64,000 nt of DNA from Alopecurus myosuroides (taxonomy: Eukaryota; Streptophyta; Magnoliopsida; Poales; Poaceae), in NCBI GenBank assembly GCA_028641055.1, contig CM054059.1:50167682-50231681 (forward strand), read 5' to 3'. How positions within the stretch are numbered: position 1 is the stretch's first letter; every line of letters starts with the position of its first letter. Made by a program: the position numbers and the translations under genes. The notes beneath the pieces were generated by a model, which did not search any database, was not told the origin of the DNA, and was given only the letters and a program-made list of their open reading frames with translations. This document shows, piece by piece, positions 33,667-44,540 of this stretch.

Positions 33667-36512
33667 ATGGATGCACGACAGCGATGGATGTACGGTGACC
33701 GACGCACTTCCGAGCATATGGCAGGCCTGAATGCATTTCTCGCTGTAGCTCAGGCGAACAAAGATAATGGCTTTATGTGTTGCCCATGTATTGATTGTCG
33801 GAACGCCAGGGAGCACTCTTCCTCGAGAGTCCTTCACGGCCACCTACTTCGGAGAGGTTTCATGCCCAGCTATAATTGCTGGACCAAGCATGGAGAAAGA
33901 GGGGTTGTGATGGAAGACAATGAAGAAGAAGAAGATGATCCTTTGTTCCCTGACTACAGTGATACTGCAATGTAAGATAATGCAGAAGAAGGAGGTGATC
34001 AAGAACAGGCATCAGAAGAGCCCGATGATGATCTTGGCCGAGTTATTGCTGATGCAAGGGAAGACTGTGAAAGTGAATTGGAGAGGTTGAAGCTGGACAA
34101 CATGTTACAGGATCACAAAAAGTTGTTGTACCCAAATTGCGAAGATGGCAGCACAAAGCTCGGTACCACACTTGAGTTGCTGAAATGGAAGGCACAGAAC
34201 GGTGTGACTGACAAGGCATTTGAGAGTTTACTTCAACTAATGAAGCCGAAGCTTCCAAAGGATAACGAATTGCCTGAGAGTACGTACGAAGCAAGGAAAA
34301 CTCTCTGCCCTCTAGTACTAGATGTGCAGAAGATACATGCATGCATTAATGGCTGCATCCTCTACCGCGGTGAGAAGTACGAGAATTTGGATGAATGTCC
34401 GGTATGCACTGCATTGCGGTATAAGATCAGAGAAGATGACCCTGCTGATGTTGACGGCGAGCCCCCCCCCCCCCCGTAAGAGGGTTCCTGCAAAGGTGAT
34501 GTGGTATGCTCCTATAATACCACGGTTGAAACATCTGTTTAGAAACAAAGAGCATGCTAGGTTGTTGCGATGGCACAAAGAAGACCGTAAGAAAGACGGA
34601 AAGTTGAGACACCCCGCCGATGGATCGCAGTGGAGAAAGATCGAGAGAGACTTCCCGGACTTTACACGAGAGGCAAGAAACTTATGGTTTGGTCTAAGTA
34701 CCGATGGCTTTAATCCTTTTGGGGAGCAGAGCTCCAGTCATAGCACCTGGCCCGTGACTCTATGTATCTACAACCTTCCTCCTTGGTTGTGCATGAAGCG
34801 CAAGTTCATTATGATGCCAGTGCTCATCCAAGGCCCGAGGCAACCTCGCAACGACATTGATGTGTGTCTAAGGCCATTAGTGGAAGAAATCTTACAATTG
34901 TGGGGCAAACCAGGTGTGCGTGTGTGGGATGAGAACGAAGAAAAGCCATTTGACCTACGGGCGTTGATTTTCGTAACCATCAATGATTGGCCTGCTCTTA
35001 GTAACATTTCCGGGCATACAAACAAAGGATACACTGCATGCACACACTGTTTAGATAAGACTGACAGTGTTTATTTGGATAAATGTAAGAAGGTTATATA
35101 CCTGGGGCATCGTAGATTTCTTCCGATCAAGCATCCCGTAAGAAAGAAAGGAGGGAAGCATTTTAGAGGTGAGGAAGATACCCGGAAGAAGCCTGACCTC
35201 CGTAGTGGTAATGATGTATTCGATATGGTCAAGGACCTAAAAGTAATCTTTGGGAGGGGTGATGGCAGCCAACCTGTTCTGAACGGCCCTGATAAGCGCG
35301 CACCCATGTGGAAGAAGAAATCTATATTTTGGGAGCTACCCTATTGGAAAGTTCTAGAGGCCCGCTGTTCAATCGACGTGATGCACGTGACAAAGAATCT
35401 CTGCGTCAACCTGCTATGCTTCCTGGGCGTGTATGGGAAGTCAAAAGATACGCCAGAAGCACGGGAGGACCAGCAACGTATGAAAGACCCAAGCAACAAG
35501 CACACAGATACATGGCGCCATTACTTAAGCAGCTACGCTTTTACCAAAGTAGAGAAGGAAATATTTTTTGAAGTCCTTTACAGTATCAAGGTGCCGTCTA
35601 GCTTCTCGTAGAATATAAAGGGGATAATAAACATGGCAGAGAAAAAATTCCAAAACCTTAAGTCTCATGACTGCCACGTGATTATGACGCAGTTGCTTCC
35701 GATTGCATTGAGGGGGCTTCTATCGTAAAATGTTCGAGTACCCATTGTGAAGCTATGTGCATTCATCAACGCAATATCTCAGAAGGTAATCGATCCAGAA
35801 ATTCTGGCAAGATTACAGAGGGATGTGGTCCAGTGTCTTATTAGTTTTGAGTTGGTGTTCCCACCATCCTTCTTCAACATTATGACTCATCTCCTGGTTC
35901 ACCTATGTGATGAGATTCATATTCTCGGTCCGGTATTTCTACACAATATGTTCCCCTTTGAAAGGTTCATAGGTGTCTTGAAGAAATATGTTCATAACTG
36001 TGCTAGGCCAGAAGGAAGCATCTCGAAGGTCTATGGAACAGAGGAGGTCATTGGGTTCTGTATTGACTTTATTCCTGACCTTAAGACGATTGGTGTTCCT
36101 GAATCGCGGCATGAGGGGAGACTGAGGGGAAAAGGAACGCTGGGAAAGGAAACAATGATACCCAAGGACGGGCATTCTTTCACTGAAGCACACTACACAG
36201 TTCTACAAAATTCCACCTTCGTGGCTCCGTATCTCGAGGAACACAAGAATATTGTACGCTCCACAAACCCGGGGAAGGATGACTCATGGATTAAACGCAA
36301 ACACATGAGACTTTCGGAAGTTGGTTGCAAACACATCTTATAAATGACACCACTGTTGAAGATCAGTTGTACATGTTGGTCGGGTCACCATCTTCGACTA
36401 TTGGGAGTTTTCAAGGGTACAAGATAAATGGGAATACATTTTACACGATCGCCCAAGATAAGAAGAGCACCAACTAAAACAGTGGTGTCCTCTTTGATAC
36501 AACAAACTAGAA
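33667..36512 (+). pseudogene. CACTA1 TNP2-type transposase
   Basis: The transposase of En/Spm-type elements, which cuts and moves the element. Residues 1-100 form the transposase-associated domain (YGDRRTSEHMAGL, CCPCIDCRN, HLLRRGFMPSYNCWTKHGE). A TAA at 33973-33975 interrupts an acidic linker. The frame then runs to a run of 14 C (34462-34475), where it shifts by one. The core TNP2 domain follows (FGLSTDGFNPFGEQ, TINDWPALSN, SIDVMHVTKNLC), then the DUF4218-like part (MTHLLVHLCDEIHILGPV, NMFPFERFIGVLKKY). More stops lie at 35609-35611 and about 35726, and a frameshift near 36310. The C-terminal DUF4216-like part is cut at 36512 by the tandem array. A normal family member is about 1000 residues. 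Confidence 0.92.
34462..34475 (+). repeat. Run of 14 C at the transposase frameshift
   Basis: Where the family has a short Pro-coding tract (GEPP then RKRVPAKVMW), this copy has 14 C and the frame changes exactly here. Slippage of the run is the likely cause. Sequencing error in the homopolymer is the other possibility. Confidence 0.8.
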
Positions 36513-39365
36513 TAACGCGAGACCTTCGCGTGGTGTCATTACATATGTCTTAGTATCCACCAACAATAATAAACTTGGAATACAACGGTTCTATTGAAAA
36601 AGTGTTCATAAAAACTTGCTATCTCCTCCTAACATTCTAGGGTTTCGGTTGAAACAACGAGTGTTATGGCCAAACACATGGCATAGTTTTTTTTTACCTG
36701 AATAAAAAAACCATTTTCCATTTTCGGAGTGTCAGAAATGGGTTTTTTGTGAAGGACCTGCCACAGACATGTTGCAAAATTTGGGGATTAATTTTTTAAA
36801 CATGCTAGGACATGTGATATGAACAAATAAACAATTTGTTGTCTAAGAAAAGATTTCCACGCACCTCTTTTGAAAATCACAAATTTCTGCCGATTCAGTT
36901 GGAAACGGGACAAATTTGAACTACAGGTGCCTCGTAATTTGCTCATGAATTTTGGCCAAAATCATTTTTAGGTACTCAACTACCCCCTCCGATCCACAAA
37001 AAGTGTCGCTCACTTAGTACAAAGTTTGTACTAACTTAGTACAAAATAAGCGACACTTTTTATGGATCGGAGGGAGTACCTATTTCAATAGAGATCCAAA
37101 GTGATTTGCTGAATATACAACCCCTAGCTTTGAACGGTCATGCCCTCCGTCTTGACTTTCTCGTAAAACGGGCTGAGAAAATTCTAGAAAATTCAAAAAA
37201 AAAACCTAAATAACGCGAGACCTTCGCGTGGTGTCATTACATATGTCTTAGTATCCACCAAAAATAATAAACTTGGAATACGACAATTCTGTTGAAAAAG
37301 TGTTCATAAAAACTTGCTATCTCCTCCTAACATTCTAGGGTTTCGGTTGAAACAACGGGTGTTATGGCCAAACACATGGCATAGTTTGTTATAATGAGCC
37401 CATATTGCAAACAAACATGCATCTTGGAAGCACGGAAAATGTTGACGAAGGAAGTTTTTTTTTTACCTGAATAAAAAAATCATTTTCCATTTTCGGAGTG
37501 TTAGAATTGGGTTTTTTTGTGAAGGACCTACCACAGACATGTTGCAAAACTTGGGGGATTAATTTTTTAAACATTCTAGGACATGTGATATGCACAAATA
37601 AACAATTTGTTGTCTAAGAAAAGATTTCCATGCAGCTCTTTTGAAAATCACAAGTTTCTGCCGATTTAGTTGGAAACGGGACAAATTTGAACTACAGGTG
37701 CCTCGTAATTTGCGCATGAATTTTGGCAAAAATAATTTTTAGGTACTCAACTATCTATTTCAATAGAGATCCACAGTGAGTTGCTGAATATACAACCCCT
37801 AGCTTCGAACGGTCATGCCCTCCGTCTTGACTTTCTCGTAAAACAGACTGAGAGAATTCCAGAAAATTCAAAAAAACCCTAAATAACGCGAGACCTTCGT
37901 GTGGTGTCATTACATATGTCGTAGTATCCACCAAATATAATAAACTTGGAATACGACGGTTCTGTTGAAAAAGTGTTAACAAAAACTTGTTATCTCCTCC
38001 TAACATTCTAGGGTTTCGGTTGAAACGACGGGTGTTATGGCCAAACACATGGCATAGTTTGTTATAATGAGCCCATATTGCACACAAACATGCATCTTGG
38101 AAGCAAGGAAAATGTTGACGAAGGAATTTTTTTTACCTGAATAAAAAAACATTTTCCATTTTCGGAGTGTTAGAAATGGGTTTTTTTGTGAAGGACCTAC
38201 CATAGACATGTTGCAAAACTTGGGGGATTAATTTTTTAAACATGCTAGGGCATGTGATATGCACAAATAAACATTTTTTTGTCTAATAAAAGATTTCCAT
38301 GCACCTCTTTTGAAAATCACAAGTTTCTGCCGATTTAGTTGGAAACGGGACAAATTTGAACTACAGGTGCCTCGTAATTTGCTCATGAATTTTGGCAAAA
38401 ATCATTTTTAGGTACTCAACTATCTATTTCAATAGAGATCCCCAGTGAGTTGCTGAATATACAACCCCTAGCTTCGAAGGGTCATGCCCTCCGTCTTGAC
38501 TTTCTCGTAATACGGGCTGAGAAAATTCCAGAAAATTCAAAAAAAAACCTAAATAACGCGAGACCTTCGCGTGGTGTCATTACATATGTCGTAGTATCCA
38601 CAAAAAATAATAAACTTGGAATATGACGGTTTTGTTGAAAAAGTGTTCACAAAAACTTGCTATCTCCTCCTAACATTCTAGGGTTTCGGTTGAAACGACG
38701 GGTGTTATGGCCAAACACATAGCATAGTTTGTTATAATGAGCCCATATTGTACACAAACATGCATCTTGGAAGCGCGGACAATGTTGACAAAGGAAGTTT
38801 TTTTTTACCTGAATAAAAAAACAGTTTTCCTTTTTCGGAGTGTCAGAAATGGGTTTTTTTGTGAAGGACCTACCACAGACATGTTGCAAAACTTGGGGGA
38901 TTAATTTTTTAAACATGCTAGGACATGTGATATGCACAAATAAATAATTTGTTGTCTAAGAAAAGATTTCCATGCACCTCTTTTGAAAATCACAAGTTTC
39001 TGCCGATTCAGTTGGAAACGGGACAAATTTGAACTACATGTGCCTCGTCATTTTCTCATGAATTTTGGAAAAAAAATCATTTTTAGGTACTCAACTACCT
39101 ATTTCAATAGAGATCCACAGTGATTTGCTGAATATACAACCCCTAGCTTCGAACGGTCATGCCCTCTGTCTTGACTTTCTCGTAAAACGGGCTGAGAAAA
39201 TTCCAGAAAATTCAAAAAAAAAACCTAAATAACGCGAGACCTTCACGTAGTGTCATTACATATGTCCTAGTATCCACCAAAAATAATAACTTGGAATACG
39301 ACGGTTCTGTTGAAGAAGTGTTCACAAAAACTTGCTATCCCCTCCTAACATTCAAGGGTTTCGGT
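36512..39365 (+). repeat. Tandem array of about 670-bp units (4 full, 1 partial)
   Basis: Units start with ATAACGCGAGACCTTC at 36512, 37210, 37883, 38553 and 39229. Lengths are 698, 673, 670 and 676 bp; the fifth stops after about 137 bp. Unit 1 lacks about 71 bp (the CCCATATTGCACACAAACATG segment) and carries a 94-bp MITE. The units have no conserved reading frame. The array replaces the 3' end of the transposase gene and leads straight into the promoter side of the AP2-like gene. Confidence 0.93.
36983..37076. mobile_element. Stowaway-type MITE (Tc1/Mariner)
   Basis: 94 bp with near-perfect terminal inverted repeats (CCCCCTCCGATCCACAAAAA and its partner, with CTCCCTCCG at the other end), flanked by TA on both sides (36981-36982, 37077-37078). 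It is almost a full palindrome. The sister array units have the empty site CAACTACCTATTTC, which confirms insertion with TA duplication. Confidence 0.95.
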
Positions 39366-39370
39366 AATTT

Positions 39371-39505
39371 TGCCACGTGGCGTGGGAGTTGTGTTGCGTG
39401 GCGCGGGAGTTGTGCCGCGTGGACGCGTGGACGCATGGCGCGGGAGTTGTTCCGCGTGCCGCGGGAGTTGTGACGCGTGCCGCGGGAGTTGTGCCGCATG
39501 GCCAG
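39371..39505 (+). repeat. GC-rich 21-bp-type repeats before the AP2-like gene
   Basis: The phrase GCGGGAGTTGTGCCGCGTG recurs five times with small changes, at about 39382, 39402, 39438, 39459 and 39480, spaced near 21 bp (one gap of 36). A G-box core CACGTG sits at 39374-39379. The block lies directly upstream of a TATA box, so it could be promoter sequence of the cargo gene. Confidence 0.75.
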
Positions 39506-39515
39506 GAGCGCGCGG

Positions 39516-39521
39516 TATAAA
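39516..39521 (+). promoter_or_regulatory. TATA box of the AP2-like cargo gene
   Basis: TATAAA lies 57 bp upstream of the ATG at 39573, a normal distance for a short leader. It follows the GC-rich repeat block. Confidence 0.6.
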
Positions 39522-39572
39522 CTGCCGCGCCTCGAGCGTCTTCTCCTCTCCACACACCGTCGCGCCGCCACC

Positions 39573-40226
39573 ATGCCTCCGAGGAGGAACAACACAGCCG
39601 GCTTCCGCGGCGTTCGAGCACGGCAGAATTGAATATTCAGTGCGGATTTCCTCTGCGGGGACGACCGCATCCCCCTCGGCTTCTTTGCGACGGCGGCGGA
39701 GGCCGCCCGCGCCTGGGACGCGGCGGCCTGGCGCCTCAACTACCCTCGGTCGCTGATGAACTTCAACGACTGCCACACCCTCTGGGAAGCAGAGGTCAGG
39801 GCGCCGAAGCCGCAGATCGTCACTGCCGCCGACCACCGCCACCTCCGCCACCGTGCATTTCAGGGCCTAGTCGACTCGAGGGACGACTGCGTCGTCCGCG
39901 AGTATTACCGGAACAATCCGGGGGAGGAGAGCACCGACGAGGAGCTCTGGCAGACCCGTGTGGCTGAGCAAGCGGAGCGCCGCCTCGAACACGACCTCGC
40001 GTTAGATGCCGCTCGGGAGGCGAGGACGAAGTCGCTGCAAGAGCTCTGCCGGGCCGACCACGCCGGCGAAGTCTGGGCCTCCGACGATCCGAGGTGGGGG
40101 GCTATCTCGGACATACCATCATGCACCTCCTCCGACGACGAGGAGGTCACCGACGAGTTCGCCGACGATGATGAATCGGAGGAGGTCACCGACGAGTTCC
40201 CCGACGACGACGACGACGAGGAGTAG
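39573..40226 (+). pseudogene. AP2/ERF-like cargo gene with one in-frame stop
   Basis: A 217-codon frame from an ATG in a very good context (GCCGCCACCATGCC). Residues 10-66 resemble an AP2/ERF DNA-binding domain: GFRGVRAR (YRG element) and AEAARAWDAAAWRL (RAYD element), then LMNFND. The only lesion is a TGA at codon 20 (39630-39632), inside the domain. The rest, a charged helical region and an acidic tail with EEVTDEF repeated twice (residues about 188-217), stays open. AP2 domains bind DNA in plant transcription factors, but this single diverged copy lacks the usual WAAEIR form. In Triticeae such frames are, to my recollection, multicopy and transposon-linked. Two poly-A signals follow. It may be read through or be a young pseudogene. 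Confidence 0.8.
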
Positions 40227-40248
40227 GGTTCGTCTGTTTTCCGTTTTT

Positions 40249-40315
40249 AATAAAAATAATTTGTATTCCGGCGAACTGCGGCGCGCTAGGGCGTCTGTTT
40301 TCTCTTTTTAATAAA
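40249..40315 (+). terminator. Two AATAAA poly-A signals in a short duplication
   Basis: AATAAA at 40249-40254 and 40310-40315, each within the repeated phrase CTGTTTTC..TTTTTAATAAAA. They lie 23 and 84 bp after the stop of the AP2-like gene, where a plant 3' end signal would be. Confidence 0.6.
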
Positions 40316-40380
40316 AGAATTAGTAGCACCCTATTTCTTTTTTATAGAGCTTCTGTATTTGCTGTCGCACCGCGCTCGCG

Positions 40381-40518
40381 CCCATATTGCACACAAACAT
40401 GCATCTTGGATAGATAAACAAGGCAGTACATAATAGCAAGAGTGGATCTAAACCTACACGGAGAGCATAGATTTAGATAAGCAAGGAAGTACAGAATGGC
40501 AAGACTGGATCTGATCTG
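40381..40518. repeat. Segment shared with the 670-bp units and with CACTA2
   Basis: CCCATATTGCACACAAACAT (40381) is copied from the tandem unit. It is followed by a block with two imperfect copies of TAGATAA(A/G)CAAGGCAGTAC...GAGTGGATCT. The latter reappears in reverse at 59250-59375 in CACTA2, also next to the end of the same cargo gene. It is therefore the trailer of that gene. Confidence 0.75.
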
Positions 40519-41064
40519 CTAGTCATACTCCTGCCTAGGCCTATAGTACTCCGACTCGTAGTCGTCGTAGTCGCCGCCGTCGTCGTCACTATCGTCGGAC
40601 GGTGCTCTGGACTCCCTCGGAGGATCACGACGCCATGACTGGGCGTGAGGGTAGCGCACGGGGGGGTTATCGCCGGCCCTGATTTAGTTCATAACGCTCT
40701 GAAGAGTCCGTCTGCGGCCCTACCACAGCTGACGACCGGCCTCGTTGAAGTTCGAAGGAGGCGGGCCGTTCTCCTCGTACCTGACGAGCGCACTCTCACG
40801 CCGATTAATGAAGAAGGCGTCCCAAGTAGGGCGGTTGTCGGGATTCCAACTGGGATTCCTCCGCTGCTCCGGCGTGAGCTCGTGGTACTAGTGGTTCGTG
40901 ATGGCCGCCCGACGCGCCTCACCTTGAGGAAGAGGAGGGACCGACACTCCTCCGGCGCTAAGCATCCAACCGGCAGGGACGCTGTAGCCGGGCGGGCAGG
41001 GGTAGTTCGAGGCGGAAAGTTCCTCTGCCTGGAGGAAGGTTAGAGTTGGTACGGTAGAAGCCAT
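40519..41064 (-). pseudogene. Convergent cargo gene with NYPCPPGY motif, unknown function
   Basis: A 181-codon frame on the minus strand from ATG 41064-41062 to TAG 40521-40519, convergent with the AP2-like gene. The length stays a multiple of three and the protein keeps clear features: an N-terminal block with NYPCPPGY (residues 20-27) and GWMLSAGGV, a Trp-rich middle (LTPEQRRNPSWNPDNRPTW, 63-81), and an acidic, Tyr-rich tail ending YYRPRQEYD. Three in-frame stops (codons 59, 115, 127) break it. I do not recognise a named domain; I believe similar frames recur in wheat transposons. The last 14 codons are found again in CACTA2 at 59203-59247. A TATA-like tract (41079-41084) sits too close to the ATG to decide the start. 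Confidence 0.75.
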
Positions 41065-41099
41065 GAGAGAGTGGTGAGTTTATATGTGTTTATGCCAAT

Positions 41100-42049
41100 C
41101 GTGGAAATTCACGAATCGGGATGGTTCATTGCGTAAAGGAGACGACGACGAGCAACAATGTGGCGGCAACGCCGCTTTGGGGTCGCTGGAACGACCACGC
41201 CGTCCACCGGCACGGTGGCGGACAGTGGCGCACGTCGCCGGGACGATCCAGAGGGAGGGAGCGGAAGGCAAGGGCAGTAGAGGGTGCGGGTGCTCACCGC
41301 GGACATGCTGGGGTGGGCAGCGAGGGCGGAGAAGTCCGGGAGGCGGCGAATCGGCGGCGGAGACCGACGGCCGGAGGCGTGGAAGATGGGGACGGCGGTG
41401 GCGGTTAAGATCTCCTCAGCTCGATTCCTTGGGCTAGGGAGGAGAGGAGACGACCACGGCGGTGTTGGTGTGCTCGACGGAGCTCTATGGTGGCCGGAGC
41501 GGCAACGCACGGCGGCGGCCCGTGGCGGTTAGGGTTTGCTGTCGGGAGGGAGCAGAGGGAGAGAGGAACAGAGTCGAGGGGTTAGGGAGAGAGAGGAGGT
41601 CAAGGGCATCCTCTCGGCCCTATCCACGCGAGCAGAGACGACGGCAGGTGCGTGGCAGTGGACCTCCAGCGAGGTGCCTGCCTGCTTCACGCAGGGGAGG
41701 AAGAAGACAAAGGGCATATTTCGGATAACTCCTTGGAATTTTTTTAAAATATCCAAGAGGTCCTTTTCTATAGAAAACTGAAAAGAAAACAAAGTTTTGA
41801 GGGCCTTTTTGCAATCATAAAAATTGGCAAAAAAAACTTTTTGAAATCCTCATAAAATTTCCAAGCTCACCATGTCTTTGCTTTCTAAAATTGAAAATGT
41901 TTTTAATTCAAATTTTGGGTGACCACTTTAAGTGGTTTTTAGTCAACTTTTAATTAAATTCAAAATAAAACTTGGTTCAGTTTCTTTTTATGCATGAATG
42001 CCATGAACACAACACAACAACACCTCTTAGCAAAGTTGGGATGTTACAG
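41100..42049 (-). mobile_element. Minus-strand LTR (Gypsy type), terminus at 42049
   Basis: On the minus strand it starts TGTAACATCCCAACTTTGC at 42049, a common LTR opening, followed by an AT-rich part (41720-42000) and a GC-rich part (41100-41700). It resembles the arrangement ending at 3729. The left limit is unclear. It abuts the truncated Copia C2 LTR with no spacer, as if inserted into it before one side was lost. GC-rich frames on both strands here are not conserved genes. Confidence 0.55.
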
Positions 42050-43111
42050 TCGGCTTCGTCGTCTTCCTCATCAACGCTTGTACGGGAGCGTAATCCCCGT
42101 GTTTCGGTCTACAAGAGGTATGTTACCGAAACACCGTAACCGTTACCGCATTACTAGTAGAAATATCCTGGCTAGTTTCTAGAGTTCACGAGTAGGATTA
42201 TTTTTTGTTATTCTTCTACGAACCCCTTTAGTGGTATCAGAGCCGATCTATGCTTATTTTTTTAAAACCTTCGATCTATGCTTATTGTTGGTACGGTTAG
42301 AATACATGTTGAATATGGGCATCGATCTTGTAGTTGTCACCTCATCCCGTGCACTTTCTCATGTTGTTGGCATTGTTTGATGAAGCGGCCCTGGACCGAC
42401 CTTACGCGTATGCTTACACGATACTGGTTCCACAACTGACATGCTGATTGTACCGTATATGTGGCTAGCAGGTGTCTATCTCTTTTACAATAGATGGCAT
42501 GTCATTTTTAATGGGAAGACCGAAAGGGATATGTAACTGACAATCATTTGATCGGTGTTGTGGTTCAAGTTTGTAAGTAGAAACGATTCTTCTACGAAAG
42601 GCTTAGCAACCACGTAAAATATGCAAAAGATAAAGTAAAAGCGTCTAACTTTATTTTGCAGAGACTTTTAATATGATATGATCAAGGTGAATTTATTATG
42701 AATTTTTCAAAGAAACCGTTGGCAAGAGGTGGCGCTGTGGACTTGGTACTATGCCGGGGCGCATGATGGAGATCAAGACGTAAGACCATGTCATGCCACA
42801 CTTTAATGCATTAGGTATTATTTTTGTATGTTATGTGGTTCTTATATTGCTTGGATATAATATATTATTATACAGCGGTAACTATATAAGATAATCCCTT
42901 ACACTTATAACAATGTCATGTTCTCCCTTAAGTGTGCACCACCAAGAAAGTCTGCAGTAGTGAAGTGGGTTGTGACCATCAAGTGATTCACTTCTGCATT
43001 CGCATACAGTGGGTGTAAGCCGTGTATACGCTGCAATACACTAAAGGTTAGATTGGCGAGCGTACCATGTACATATATGGCCTCAGAACATAGATTGCCG
43101 AAAGGTTAAGC

Positions 43112-43790
43112 ATGACTCGCATAGTTGATGTGATTGACCTAGCAAAGTCTACCTTTGAAGCTATGTCGCCGGCTGTGACTATCGGGGGTGGTATAGTGGA
43201 TGAGGATCGTGTAGTCACTAAGATGTTTTTGAGGGATAATATTCTTAGTGGGGTTCATGTGGATGGGTCAAACTTCATAGACCGATACTTAGATTTGCGG
43301 GATGTCTTTGGGTTAAACAACTTGCTCGAAATGATAAAAGGACAAATAGGAGATAGACAAGATGATTCCGCAACTTAAGAGGAGAAAGAATTTTTTTTCA
43401 TGATTGTCGGGATAGTTGAGTGTCATGATGAGCCAGCTAAAGTCTCGATTCAGAAACACTGAGCCCTATGATATGATTAATGGGCTCAAGGATAATTCAA
43501 AGGACAAGTCAGGATGATGAAGTATAAGTGTCTGAATGAAATCATGTCCACTAGGATGGAAGAGAACGCGTGTTTTCTGTGTCACCTGGAAAAATGAACG
43601 ATCTTTATAGGCTCCTCACAATTGATTTTTGCCACTGTATGACTAATGACTTCGCAGTAGATGGAGCGTTGCTCTCGCTTCCTCTAAGCTATGAAGGTTA
43701 TGTTCATGGATATCTTGCTGGAGGTGAATAGCACACCTTCATCGAATTCATGAACCAGTTAAGGAATGCCTAGGTGGAACCTATTGTAGG
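43112..43790 (+). pseudogene. Gag remnant of Copia C2
   Basis: An 88-codon frame (43112-43378) holds a phrase like the Copia gag start (LSGVHVDGSNFIDRYLDLRD, compare GSNFTNWALNLRI in C1). Downstream, in several frames, come pieces matching later gag: KMNDLYRLLTIDFCHCM, ALLSLPLSYEGYVHGYLAGG and TFIEFMNQLRNA (up to about 43775). Stops and frameshifts are frequent. No zinc knuckle can be seen. The order of the pieces is that of Copia gag, so it is one decayed gene. Confidence 0.65.
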
Positions 43791-44199
43791 TGAAACCATT
43801 GGCGGAGAAGGTATATTTGATATATCAGTTATAAATATTATTTCAAACACTTACTGCGGTTTTTCAGTATTTGATACTTAATATGTTTTATGAAAACATG
43901 ACCTGCTTAAAAATGGTTTGATGAGGCGACTTTGAACGTTGATGGAAAGCAATGGTTGATGTGCGGCGACGTTCTCCCTCTAGATTTATCATTTTATTAG
44001 CGGGTTTGAATAAGATTTTTTTAATAAGTGTGGGTGTGAATTTTATTAAGAGTGTCTTGTATTTTGCGAGACAAGTTATTCATACATGTGACCAAGGAGT
44101 TGTTTTATCATTATGAATAAATTCTTTTTATGGTAATATTTTGATTGAAATTTATTTGTTCTTACGATGATCTCGATGATAATGCGATATACATTTATA

Positions 44200-44540
44200 A
44201 ATAAACTAGAAGATACCACGCGCGTTGTTGCGGGGGTCGCTTTAGAAAGTACAACATATTGTAATAAATGTTTATAAGAGATATGGTATATTATATTTTC
44301 TAAGTGAACATCCAAATTTTAGTTGATCATTTTATATAATTTTAAAATTGTTAATATGAATAATTGGATGGTTTAAAGAAGGATGATGTGCTATCTTGCA
44401 TGTAGCTATTAATGAATATTAGTGTAGATGACATGGACAATTGATTGGCTAGGAGAATAGATGACGTGGATAGCTTGCATGTTGAGATAGAAAAATCATT
44501 AATACATGTTAGTGGGGTTTTGCTTTATAAGAAGTATAGG
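44200..44540. mobile_element. Possible small non-autonomous element
   Basis: The start AACTAGAAGATACCACGCGCG and the end GGTTTTGCTTTATAAGAAGTA resemble a common Triticeae small element whose start has a CCCGTGCGTTGC tract. A related start occurs at 31714. Clear inverted repeats or target duplication are not seen, so the class is open. Confidence 0.3.

Larger units (their letters stand above)
33108..41100 (+). mobile_element. CACTA element 1 (En/Spm superfamily), right end lost
   Basis: The left end is CACTAGTGGAAAC at 33108, a Triticeae-type CACTA terminus, followed by subterminal CCGGGAC repeats (33147-33373), the TNP2 transposase pseudogene (33667-36512), a 670-bp tandem array (36512-39365), and a convergent pair of cargo frames (39573-40226 on +, 40519-41064 on -). 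No matching right terminus is found. The right side seems to be replaced by a minus-strand LTR from about 41100. It is related to CACTA2 but in opposite orientation. Confidence 0.85.

Noticed and set aside
37389..38937. Minus-strand frames of about 70-110 codons recurring in each 670-bp unit
   Set aside because: They shift length and frame between units because of indels, so the repeat DNA and not a protein is conserved.
39345..39851. Minus-strand frame of 168 codons opposite the AP2-like gene
   Set aside because: It is the shadow of the GC-rich repeat block and of the AP2-like coding strand; its repeats (PRHASQLPRHA) come from the 21-bp DNA repeat.
41080..41792. Several GC-rich frames on both strands
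   Set aside because: They overlap on both strands in an LTR-like region and no domain or conserved order is visible.
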